Source of the DNA: a bacterium
GTDB taxonomy: Bacteria; SZUA-182
Length of the DNA: 6,437 bases
Direction of reading: 5' to 3'
Assembly (NCBI GenBank): GCA_003230635.1
Contig: QIFF01000113.1
Location: 1-6,437, forward strand
Part shown: in pieces, positions 1 through 6,330 of the stretch
Position numbering within the stretch: the stretch's first letter is position 1
Layout of the letters: every line of letters begins with the position of its first letter
Made by a program: the position numbers and the translations under genes
The notes under the pieces: model-generated
The model's database searches: none
What the model was told of the DNA's origin: nothing
Seen by the model: the letters and a program-made list of their open reading frames with translations, nothing else

Positions 1-789
1 GTATTTCTCCTCACCGGTAGCGCCGTCCACGAGTAATGTCTTTTTGCCCAATACCGTCTGATCAACATTGCTGTCAGTCGCCTCATGTGCCACCGCTTTC
101 TTCCTCATCGGGTCGAAACCGACTGCCTTGGTTTCCGTCCCTTCGGCTTTACTCCCTTGAGCTTTTACCTTGGGTCGGAAGGAAAGCAACAGACCATCTT
201 TGCCCAGGTATGTGAGGGTGATTACCGGCTTGTTACCTAATTCCCGCTTACGGAAATATAATTCACTTCCCTGGATATAAAACTGGTAGCCGATCTTTTC
301 CGCCAGGTACCGTAAGAAACTGAAATCAGATTTATTCCCTTGTGGTTCGCTGTCTATCAGATTTTTAGTCTCATCCAGCACTGCCTTAAGCTTGTATTTA
401 CCGGCAATATCGCGGGCTATCTGAGAATAAGTCTTACTCTTCCATGTCTTCTGGCTGCCTTTACCCTTCATTCGAGAACCGGCATCATAAGCCTTCAGCT
501 TTACCCGTACCACCTCGCCGAATTCATATTCCGGCTCCTTGAGGATGCATTCTTTAATGTCACTCCACTCATCAATGTAACCCCAACGGGCTTTGATGAT
601 ATTGCCTTCCTGTAGCAGGGGATCGTCCACCAGATATAACGAACCCTCCAGCGTTATTTCCAACAAATCATCCTGATCCTCGCAATCCTCATACACGAGC
701 TGAGTAATGCGCTGCGTGATATCGCTGGATAATTGATTGCCCTCGATCTGTATTAGAAATGTCAGTGCGAACCGTTGGCCTTCACTCAT
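1..789 (-). CDS. Phage late control gene D (gpD)-like tail hub/spike-base protein, N-terminal 263 residues
   Basis: The frame is open for 263 codons from an ATG at 789 and leaves the window at base 1, so the C-terminus is not seen. The family (late control D / VgrG-like contractile injection protein) forms the hub at the base of the tail tube that carries the spike. Visible support is the start SEGQRFALTFLIQIEG, the segment DFSFLRYLAEKIGYQFYI near residues 155-172 followed by LYFRKREL, which is characteristic of gpD hub domains, and later RPKVKAQGSKAEGTETKAV. Family members are often about 330-380 residues, so roughly a quarter is missing off the left edge. The start overlaps the stop of the LysM gene as ATGA (786-789), and a weak GGTGA lies just upstream, which suggests translational coupling. 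No internal stops are seen, so this gene looks intact here, unlike the upstream head genes. Confidence 0.9.
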   Translation of the reverse strand, partial: MSEGQRFALTFLIQIEGNQLSSDITQRITQLVYEDCEDQDDLLEITLEGSLYLVDDPLLQEGNIIKARWGYIDEWSDIKECILKEPEYEFGEVVRVKLKAYDAGSRMKGKGSQKTWKSKTYSQIARDIAGKYKLKAVLDETKNLIDSEPQGNKSDFSFLRYLAEKIGYQFYIQGSELYFRKRELGNKPVITLTYLGKDGLLLSFRPKVKAQGSKAEGTETKAVGFDPMRKKAVAHEATDSNVDQTVLGKKTLLVDGATGEEKY

Positions 790-1079
790 AAAATCACCAT
801 TTGTACATGTTCCATTGATGGTATACGGAGCTTGGCTCCGACTTCCAAATCCTGATTAAAAAACAAATCATTATAATCGGCGATTACCCACCACAGGGTT
901 GTATCACCTAAATAGCGGTGGGCTGATAATTCAATTCGGTCACCCTCTACTACCGTATGAAAACGGTCATCCGGCCTGGGGGAGGTATCAATCTGCGGCC
1001 GGTTCCCCCAGAACTGTTTATCGCCGTCCTGATACAATTTGGCGAATTGTAGACGTGAGGTAGCCGGCACCCTAACCAC
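786..1079 (-). CDS. LysM-domain baseplate/tail protein (gpX/gp53-like)
   Basis: A 97-residue protein. Residues about 40-87 form a LysM-like module: HTVVEGDRIELSAHRYLGD, then LWWVIADYNDL, and it ends GAKLRIPS. In myophages and contractile injection systems a small LysM protein is encoded just before the gpD/VgrG-like hub and helps join the tube end or hub to the baseplate; that role is inferred from family and position. The chosen start is GTG at 1079, preceded by GGGGTGAG about 6 bases upstream. It overlaps the end of the tape measure gene by 8 bp and the next gene by 4 bp, the packing expected of a co-translated tail operon. The N-terminal 30 or so residues (VRVPATSRLQFAKLYQ) are less conserved in kind. 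The frame is intact. Confidence 0.82.
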   Translation of the reverse strand: MVRVPATSRLQFAKLYQDGDKQFWGNRPQIDTSPRPDDRFHTVVEGDRIELSAHRYLGDTTLWWVIADYNDLFFNQDLEVGAKLRIPSMEHVQMVIL

Positions 1080-3332
1080 TGTTTCTCACCCCGTATTCCC
1101 TTTCCTTATTAACCATAGACCGGTATATCTCCCGGCCATCCAGATGCAGTTTTACTTCCAGGGGGCGTTGGTCAGGTAAAACCATGGGGGTCGGCGCTAT
1201 ACTATGGCTCTCCGTCCGCTGATTATTAATAGTCTGGTAATAATAGGTGTTCTTTTCGGCCAGTAGCCTTGCCTGGTGCAGGTTCTCCGGTTTCTCGACT
1301 GCCAGGGTCCGTGACCCAATAGCCGGAGTAGCCGCCAGACTGAGCGCCAATGACCCGGCGGTAAGCTGCTTCTTTACTCCTTCTATCCCTTTGGGTAAGA
1401 GAAATTCCGGTATTGCCGAAACCAGGTTTAAGATCATGCCCACGAACTTACCTAACAGGTTTATGGGAGACAAAATAAGCTTTATGCCCCAGGCGAGCAG
1501 TTTTAACGGCGTGCCCACCAGCCAGCCGATCACTTGGCCGAAAGTCTGGAATGCCCCGGAGGGCACCGCTGACCCCACTAATCCCAAGGCTTGCGCCAGG
1601 TTAAACAACAGCCTGCCAATTGGAGTGATAATCTCCATGATGGTAGTAAATACCGGATAAAATGCTTCCCCCAGAGCGCTTAAAGATACTTTTACTTGTT
1701 GCCACATACCGCTAAGGAATTGACCGATACGGTGAGAGACCATGTAAACCGATTTGACAAAGCCCCATAACCCCATATTTTGCAACTCATTATGCAGGGA
1801 TTCAGATAGTTTGCCGCTGGATAAAAGAGATGACAGTCCGTTCCAGATAACAGAGACGGTCTGCCAAAAAGCAGCCACCTTATCCTGTATCCCACCTAAG
1901 TTCGCATCCCAAGCCTTTTTCAGGGCATAGATTACAGCGATACCAATGGTTACCGGCCAGAAGGCACCCATCAATGCAGCCTTGATACTGGTTCCGGTAA
2001 TGGTGGCAGTGATCCCCATAGCTGCCAGGGCGGTATTGGCTGCCGGGATAGCCAGTCCTAAAACGCCCAGACCCATGAGCAGCATCCCGCCGGTGACCAA
2101 TAAGCCTCCAATAGCCAGCGTGGTTCCCAATACCACCTTGGTGACTCCGGGAAAAGTTTTAGCTAGCTTTTGGGCAGCCAGAATAATCCTATTAATCCCC
2201 TGTAGAAATGGGCTGATAATCGGTAGTAAATTATTGCCCAATATTTCAAACAGGTTATGCAGCTGTTGCCGGACTAATTTCAGTTGCGAACCCATATCCA
2301 GATTCATGGCCAGCGCCATCTCCCCAGTAAGAGTAATACCTGCTTTCATAGCCTGGTTCATCTCATCTATGTTGCCGGTAAGATCGCCGATGCGGTTGTA
2401 GAACAGATCAACTACCTCCACCGCTTCCACTCTGCCGAAAGCCTTCTGGATCTGCTGTTTTTCCATAGCATCCAGTGTTTCGCCGTACCTTTCCCGTAAC
2501 ACTTGGAGGATGTTAACCATGCCCAGAAGCTGGTTACTGGGATCGGTGAACTGCAATCCCAGCGTCACTCCAGCCTTAGCCGCCGACTTCATAAAAGCTT
2601 TATACTTGGTGCCCGCCTCAGACCCCGGCATAGTGGCCTGGAGCATTCCTAATATGGCCAGTTGCTCCTTTAGCGGTATATTGACCGTGGTAGCAATAGC
2701 TCCTAATCTGGAGATGGATTCAGCCATACCTGCCCCCGGTGGTCTTGAACGCCTGCACCGCCGCCGCAATTCCTCCGGCGAACATCTCTCCGAAGGCGAT
2801 ATCAGACATTGGGGTTAGTGACCCCCCGGCATACATGGTCTTATAAATCCCGTAGCCGGTGGCAAACAGGGAGGTCATCTGGGATACGGTGCTCTTGGTA
2901 GCCTTGGCAGTCTAGCGCCGCCAGCTTGGTATATTCACCCACGGCGACATCGGCTAAGGATGCAATACCTGACTTGATATCGTAAGATGCGGCGATAAAT
3001 TCGGGCTTGGTGGCGCCTGACCACTGGTTACTGAAGTCTTCAGCAGCTTGGGCCAGGGCTTGCAAATCCTGTATTCCCAGGGAACGCATCTCACCCAAGG
3101 CTTTCTGCGTATCCATAGTGGAGGCGGCCAAAGCGGCAGGGACGGATAGCATCGCTAAGCCAGCCCCGATCAGCATCGCTCCCTTTTGTACCCGCTCCAG
3201 GTTCTTGCTGATACTGTCAGATGCTCCGGCGATGGTGCTATCCAGGGATTTATACGATTGCTCAATTTTATGGGCATTCTTGGTGAATAAATCCTTTAAC
3301 GCCAAAGTGATACCAAAACCTAAATCAGCCAT
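1072..3332 (-). pseudogene. Phage tail tape measure protein gene with two +1 frameshifts
   Basis: The reconstructed product is about 752 residues. It runs in three frames: 3332-2913 (140 codons), 2911-2738 (58 codons) and 2736-1072 (554 codons plus stop). The breaks are one extra base near 2912 and one extra G (minus strand) in the C5 run at 2733-2737. Removing both joins recognisable tape-measure sequence: LAAL to TAKATKSTV, and AVQAFKTT to GAGMAESISRLG. Tape measure proteins fill the tail tube and set its length. Visible support is the N-terminal MADLGFGITLALKDLFTKNA, the TP901-like core with MPGSEAGTKYKAFM near reconstructed residue 234, long hydrophobic stretches near 399-429 and 450-469, and a C-terminus with LDGREIYRSM. 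Unrepaired, translation stops after 163 codons at 2841. No clear Shine-Dalgarno precedes the ATG at 3332, possibly because the upstream leader was lost with the tail genes. Sequencing error is an alternative for either indel. Confidence 0.88.
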
Positions 3333-3406
3333 TTTAATTCTACAACAAAGTTCAAGTTAATTTCTGAAAAGCAACCTTGACAACTTTTATGTAACATGCC
3401 AGAATA

Positions 3407-3426
3407 CCCCGTAGCTTGTTGCGGGG
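3407..3426. repeat. REP-like palindromic hairpin
   Basis: CCCCGTAG and TTGCGGGG pair around a CTTG tetraloop. This gives an 8-bp stem with two G-T wobbles and no following T-run on either strand. Sequences of this CCCCG-TAGCTTG-CGGGG style resemble repetitive extragenic palindromes spread by RAYT/TnpA-REP transposases. It sits between the sheath relic and the tape measure gene, where phage genes have been lost. The flanks 3333-3406 and 3427-3433 show nothing else I can assign. Confidence 0.5.
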
Positions 3427-3433
3427 ATAGGTC

Positions 3434-3571
3434 TCACGAGGCAACTTTCTTAATTCTGTCTATGGCAGACGGCTGACTCTGCAATGTCCGCTGCCCCCAG
3501 ATGTTTATGCCGCTGTCGGGAAATGAGGCGATCACATTAATCCCTTCGGGGTATAATACATCCCGCTCACC
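3434..3571 (-). pseudogene. Relic of a phage tail sheath gene (C-terminal-domain piece)
   Basis: On the minus strand an open stretch reads GERDVLYPEG, then GINVIASFPDSGINIWGQ, then RTLQSQPSAIDRI, before ending in a non-matching tail KKVAS and a TGA at 3434-3436. The pattern LYP-GIN-I-SFP--GI-(V/I)WG-RTL is the signature of the conserved part of myophage tail sheath proteins, usually followed by INVRRL. Only about 41 codons match. Upstream of about 3571 the reading frame continues but no longer resembles sheath. The sheath is the contractile outer tube. Its position just upstream of the tape measure gene fits phage order once the missing tube and chaperone genes are allowed for. No start codon or ribosome site belongs to it, so it is a dead fragment. 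Confidence 0.75.
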
Positions 3572-3586
3572 CCAAACTAAAAACAA

Positions 3587-3616
3587 TTGACATTTTGCGG
3601 AGAGGGAAGGTAAAAT
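3587..3616 (+). promoter_or_regulatory. Sigma70-type promoter for the plus-strand cassette
   Basis: TTGACA at 3587-3592 and TAAAAT at 3611-3616 are separated by 18 bp and point to the beta-helix gene at 3723. The predicted start of transcription is about 3623, leaving a leader of about 100 bases. It lies only about 15 bp beyond the last recognisable sheath codon, so it probably came in with the cassette. It may drive both the beta-helix gene and the toxin-antitoxin genes, since no clear terminator separates them. Confidence 0.6.
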
Positions 3617-3668
3617 GTAACTTAATTGAAGGAAAGAGTGTCTTGTCTCTTAAAGTTGGGGAATAATG

Positions 3669-3710
3669 TTTTAAGAAGGATTTTTGTTTTAGGTGGTGTT
3701 TTTAAGAAGG
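3669..3710 (+). repeat. Direct repeat of an SD-like 11-mer in the leader
   Basis: TTTTAAGAAGG occurs at 3669-3679 and again at 3700-3710, a 31-bp period. The second copy runs into GGGG and serves as the ribosome-binding site for the ATG at 3723. The first copy has no start codon at a useful distance. It may be a leftover of a short duplication. Confidence 0.55.
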
Positions 3711-3722
3711 GGGGCATGAAGT

Positions 3723-4757
3723 ATGAAAGGGTATAAAGTAGGAATTAGGTTTGTAGTTTTAGTGGGAGTACTATTATTAGGGGTAAAATCAGCGGTCGCG
3801 CTGGTCGCGGATGAGGTTCAGTCGGCTCATATCAAGGAAGCGGATGGCACATCCGGCCAGGACACCAATACCGGTTCGGGCATAAAGACCGGCCATATCC
3901 AGAATGGTGCAGTGACCAGCGCCAAGATTGCCAATCGTACAATTAGAAATGTAGACACCAACCTTACCGTGATGTCCAGCTCGCCTTACACCCTGATAGT
4001 GGCTACTAAGGGCGGGGATTGTAACAGCATTCAGACCGCACTCAATGCCATCGGCGCCATCCTGCCGGCGGCCACCGCCGACCAGCCCTATCTGGTGAAG
4101 GTCATGCCGGGGACGTATACCGAACAGGTGACCGTGAAGCCGTATGTGCATATTCAAGGGTCGGGGATTGATGTTACGATTATTAATACGGCAATTGTTT
4201 CCAATGCAGTAAGAGGAGCCAACCATGCCCGCCTCAGTAACCTTACGGTGAGGAATTCATGGGCGACATCGTCTTTTACTACACGGGCTATTCTTAACAA
4301 TTATACCTCGCCGGTGATAGATAATATTAAGGCTGTAGCTACCAACAACTTGGGAAATGCTGCTGGAATTACCAATTTTTTTTCTTCCGCTACGATCACT
4401 AACAGTATAGTTTCAGTTTCGACCACCGGTGGAATAGACAGCGAGAGTTTTGGAATCTATAATAGTAATTCCTCTACTACAATAACCAATTCCTCTACTA
4501 CAATAACCAATACTCAAGCCAATGGCACAGCAGAAGAGGGTGGAGGCTATGGCTTGAGGGCATACGATTCCTCCTCCCACCCTAAAGTCAAGAACAGCAT
4601 TCTGGAGGGATCGGGAACTTATAGCTATTCTATATACATACCCTCTGGTTCATCCGCTAGCTTCGGTAATTGCCAATTGATCGGACCTATGCAGCAACTC
4701 ACCGGCAAAAGGGTCAACTGTTATGATGGGAACTTCAACCCTGTGCCAAATTTATAA
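3723..4757 (+). CDS. Secreted right-handed beta-helix protein
   Basis: A 344-residue protein with an N-terminal signal peptide: basic MKGYKVGIR, a hydrophobic core at residues 10-21, and a likely cleavage after AVA (26) or LVA (29). Residues 40-80 form a polar linker (GIKTGHIQNGAVTSAKIAN). Residues about 90-160 resemble the first turns of a pectinesterase/pectate-lyase-like fold: SIQTALNAIG, YLVKVMPGTYTEQVTVKP, then HIQGSGIDVTII. The rest is Ser/Thr/Asn-rich with beta-helix-like rungs (ATITNSIV, KVKNSILEGSG) and ends CYDGNFNPVPNL. C100, C317 and C333 could form disulfides. I see no convincing catalytic set, so a structural or carbohydrate-binding surface role is as likely as enzyme activity. 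The ATG at 3723 follows AAGGGGGG. An earlier ATG at 3716 opens only six codons. The gene runs against the phage genes and is likely cellular in origin. A phage tailspike is an alternative, but the signal peptide argues against it. Confidence 0.85.
   Translation: MKGYKVGIRFVVLVGVLLLGVKSAVALVADEVQSAHIKEADGTSGQDTNTGSGIKTGHIQNGAVTSAKIANRTIRNVDTNLTVMSSSPYTLIVATKGGDCNSIQTALNAIGAILPAATADQPYLVKVMPGTYTEQVTVKPYVHIQGSGIDVTIINTAIVSNAVRGANHARLSNLTVRNSWATSSFTTRAILNNYTSPVIDNIKAVATNNLGNAAGITNFFSSATITNSIVSVSTTGGIDSESFGIYNSNSSTTITNSSTTITNTQANGTAEEGGGYGLRAYDSSSHPKVKNSILEGSGTYSYSIYIPSGSSASFGNCQLIGPMQQLTGKRVNCYDGNFNPVPNL
4467..4508 (+). repeat. Perfect 21-bp tandem duplication inside the beta-helix gene
   Basis: Bases 4467-4487 are repeated exactly at 4488-4508. 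This doubles the 7-residue unit NSSTTIT (residues 249-255 and 256-262) without changing frame. An exact match at DNA level points to a recent duplication in a beta-helix rung. Confidence 0.9.
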
Positions 4758-4828
4758 GTAAGGGGTTTTGGCGCAGATACCGGTTTCGCGTAGCTCTCCC
4801 CCATAAAAAGATATGAGGTGAAATAAGT

Positions 4829-5041
4829 ATGGCGATACAACTGGATCAAATGACTACCGCGGATAAGCTCCGGGCGATGGAGGCATTGTGGGATGATTTA
4901 TGCCGACAGGCAGGTGGAGTACCTTCACCAGCATGGCATGAGGATATCTTATCCCAACGTGAAGAATCTGTAGCAAAAGGTAAAGAAAAATTTAATGAGT
5001 GGGATAAGGAAAAAGAAAGGATCAAAAAATCGCTGGTATAA
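4829..5041 (+). CDS. Type II antitoxin, addiction module component (TIGR02574 / Unstab_antitox family)
   Basis: A 70-residue acidic/basic helical protein. The family hallmarks are an N-terminal TTADKLRAMEALWDDLCR segment, then VPSPAWHEDILSQREE, then a charged C-terminus (GKEKFNEWDKEKERIKKSL). Members neutralise a partner RelE/ParE-type toxin by direct binding, and the length is normal for the family. The ATG at 4829 follows GAGGTGA by 7 bases. The gene lies 71 bp after the beta-helix gene; that gap (4758-4828) holds the ribosome site but no clear promoter or terminator. Its TAA stop at 5039-5041 overlaps the position where the toxin should start. Confidence 0.9.
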   Translation: MAIQLDQMTTADKLRAMEALWDDLCRQAGGVPSPAWHEDILSQREESVAKGKEKFNEWDKEKERIKKSLV

Positions 5042-5355
5042 AGATTCGCATTCTTGACTCTGCCTCGCAGGATCTGATTGAGGGTTTTCATTTCTATGAA
5101 AAACAAGCCATCGATCTGGGTAATTATTTCCTGGATTCGTTATTTTCTGATATTGACTCATTACAAATCTATGCGGGAATCCATCCCATATACTTCAACG
5201 TATACCACCGTATGCTTTCAAAACGATTCCCATTTGCTATATACTACAAGGTATGTGCTAACGAAGTGTTGGTTTACGCAATTCTCGATTGCCGCAGGAA
5301 TCCTGCTTGGACAAGAAAGCAATTGAATAAATTATTCTGTGCTCACTCCAGATAA
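5038..5355 (+). pseudogene. RelE/ParE-family toxin with lost ATG start (ATA) and an altered 3' end
   Basis: The frame from 5038 is open for 105 codons to TAA at 5353-5355. It reads KIRILDSASQDLIEGFHFYE, later SLQIYAGIHPIYF, YHRMLSKRFPFAIYYK, VLVYAILDCRRNPAW and TRKQL. This is the full length and motif order of the toxin that normally pairs with Unstab_antitox antitoxins, including the conserved RFPFA-YY and LDCRR(N/D)P-W blocks. Such toxins act as mRNA interferases or gyrase poisons; which applies here cannot be told. The expected overlapping ATGA is ATAA, so the ATG is ATA at 5038. No ATG, GTG or TTG occurs in frame between there and the upstream stop at 5005-5007. The last codons (CAHSR) fall at and past the junction with capsid DNA, so the native stop was probably replaced. 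It may be silent, or weakly made from ATA. Confidence 0.8.
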
Positions 5356-5744
5356 GCCAGCCCGTTTTGAACCGTAGCTGCTTCTGGATAGACTCAGTCT
5401 TTAAGCCTTCACGAATGGGCATCTTGCCGGCTTCTTTATCGGGAATAAGCAGTGCCTCATCCAGGGCTGCGGCAGATGTGATCAGGATATTAGCCCCGGC
5501 GTAGACCTTGATTACACCTTTTACCCGCAACTCCTCCTTGGTCTGCGGGTCCATATCCCATCCCCGCATATCATTGAAGCGTGCTCCCCGCAGGACAATG
5601 TATTTAATCGAAAGCTCTTTGTCCTCCAAGATAGAAATGGCCTCATTCAGGGATTCTGGTGTAAGCACGCCGCCGGATACTTCTACAGTGTTCTCCGTCG
5701 GTACCGCTGCCGATATAACACTGTTGGTGCGCTTGCGGGTAATC

Positions 5745-5782
5745 TAATCGTTTAGTGTAATTGCCTGCGGAGGCACTCCGTC
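5745..5782 (-). repeat. Palindromic element copy B within the capsid gene
   Basis: The minus strand reads GACGGAGTGCCTCCGCAGGC and onward. It starts with a hairpin CGGAG-TGC-CTCCG (5780-5768) followed by GCAATTA and an AT-rich stretch. Without gaps it matches copy A (6060-6023) at 30 of 38 positions. It sits exactly where the capsid frame is lost between IRKETE and TNSVISAAV. The inserted length is estimated at about 47 bp. Confidence 0.6.
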
Positions 5783-5958
5783 TCTTTCCGGATCTCATCT
5801 GCCGCAGAGGTCTGAATATCAAGCAAAGTGCCGATATTGCCATGCCGCAAGACACTTACGTCCACCATCGGCGCGGTATGAATACGGTTAGTGGGGAACT
5901 CTACCTCGTCCTGGCCCAACTCCTGTTCCCGGGCTTCTCCTTCTTTGCTGATCCAGTA

Positions 5959-6063
5959 GCGGGGAAGGCCCCGCGGCCATTTACCCACCTACTTTTTCTG
6001 GCAACGGGGCTTTCATGGTGAAAATCGCTTCAAAATAATTGCCAGCGGAGGCTCTCCGCCCTG
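5959..6063 (-). mobile_element. About 105-bp hairpin-bounded insertion in the capsid gene (REP/MITE-like), contains copy A
   Basis: This stretch separates capsid codons QKKP and YWISKEG. It begins with a hairpin GCGGAG-AGC-CTCCGC (6059-6045) and ends with GCGGGG-CCTT-CCCCGC (5974-5959), which directly abuts the resumed capsid coding sequence at 5958. The middle is AT-richer and has no coding potential; in the capsid frame it holds TGA (6015-6013) and TAG. Hairpins at both ends without a transposase gene suggest a non-autonomous element such as a REP/BIME unit or an IS200/IS605-type palindrome-associated element. This is inferred from shape only. No target duplication is evident. Confidence 0.5.
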
Positions 6064-6278
6064 GGGCTTCTTCTGATAGACCGGGCGCTCACCTTTGGGC
6101 AGGACATGCCGGGTAAGCAGCAGGGAGCTAATCTCCTTGCGCTTAATCTCCTGTTCTATCGGCCCGGAAATAGCGGCGGCCAGAGCCTGCAAGCCCTCCG
6201 GGGACTCCAGGGCTTGGGTCCGTGACCCCTCCGACATCAGTCCCGCCATAGCCTCCATGTATTCCTGGGATTGTACAT

Positions 6279-6304
6279 TCAATTGTTCCATTCAATTGTT
6301 CCAT
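6279..6304 (-). repeat. 13-bp tandem duplication at the capsid start
   Basis: ATGGAACAATTGA occurs twice head to tail (6304-6292 and 6291-6279) and is followed by another ATG. The ribosome site AAGGTGAG (6320-6313) is correctly spaced for the first ATG. Because the unit is 13 bp, that ATG opens a wrong frame; the capsid frame starts at the second copy (6291). Confidence 0.85.
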
Positions 6305-6330
6305 TGGCTTATCTCACCTTCTCTTATAAA

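Larger units (their letters stand above)
5342..6304 (-). pseudogene. Phage major capsid protein gene (HK97-fold type), multiply disrupted and 3'-truncated
   Basis: Three recognisable pieces run right to left. Piece 1 is 6291-6064 (SQEYMEAMAGLMSEG ... ISSLLLTRHVLPKGERPVY, ending QKKP). Piece 2 is 5958-5776 (YWISKEGEAREQELGQDEVE, NRIHTAPMVDVSVLRHGN, LLDIQTSAADEIRKETE). Piece 3 is 5728-5342 (TNSVISAAVPTENTVEVSGG, LTPESLNEAISILEDKELS, YIVLRGARFNDMRGWDMDP, ELRVKGVIKVYAGANILITS, IPDKEAGKMPIREGLKT, and FKTGWLIWSE). This pattern matches capsid proteins that form the icosahedral head shell. Pieces 1 and 2 share a frame but are separated by about 105 bp containing TGA and TAG; pieces 2 and 3 are separated by about 47 bp that change frame and add a TAG. 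The protein ends abruptly after WLIWSE, where homologues continue for another 15 or so residues. AAGGTGAG 8 bases before the ATG at 6304 is a good ribosome site, but that ATG is out of frame because of a 13-bp duplication. Confidence 0.82.

Noticed and set aside
1946..2401. Plus-strand open frame of 151 codons with hydrophobic stretches
   Set aside because: It mirrors the hydrophobic segments of the tape measure gene on the other strand and has no ribosome site or family resemblance.
2731..2916. Programmed frameshifting in the tape measure gene
   Set aside because: The known programmed shift in tailed phages lies in the chaperone genes upstream, not within the tape measure gene, and two separate shifts without a typical slippery heptamer favour mutation or error.
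786..3332. Possibility that the cluster is an extracellular contractile injection system rather than a phage
   Set aside because: A major capsid gene with a small head-type gene before it shows phage origin.
3789..4226. Open frame of 145 codons on the minus strand across the beta-helix gene
   Set aside because: It is antisense to a gene with a clear signal peptide, promoter and ribosome site, and it shows no domain-like sequence of its own.
5643..5855. Minus-strand open frame of 70 codons between capsid pieces
   Set aside because: It is an out-of-frame reading of capsid DNA; the capsid-like protein lies in the other two minus-strand frames.
5959..5974. GC-rich hairpin considered as a rho-independent terminator
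   Set aside because: No T-run follows on either strand, and it lies inside disrupted capsid coding sequence.
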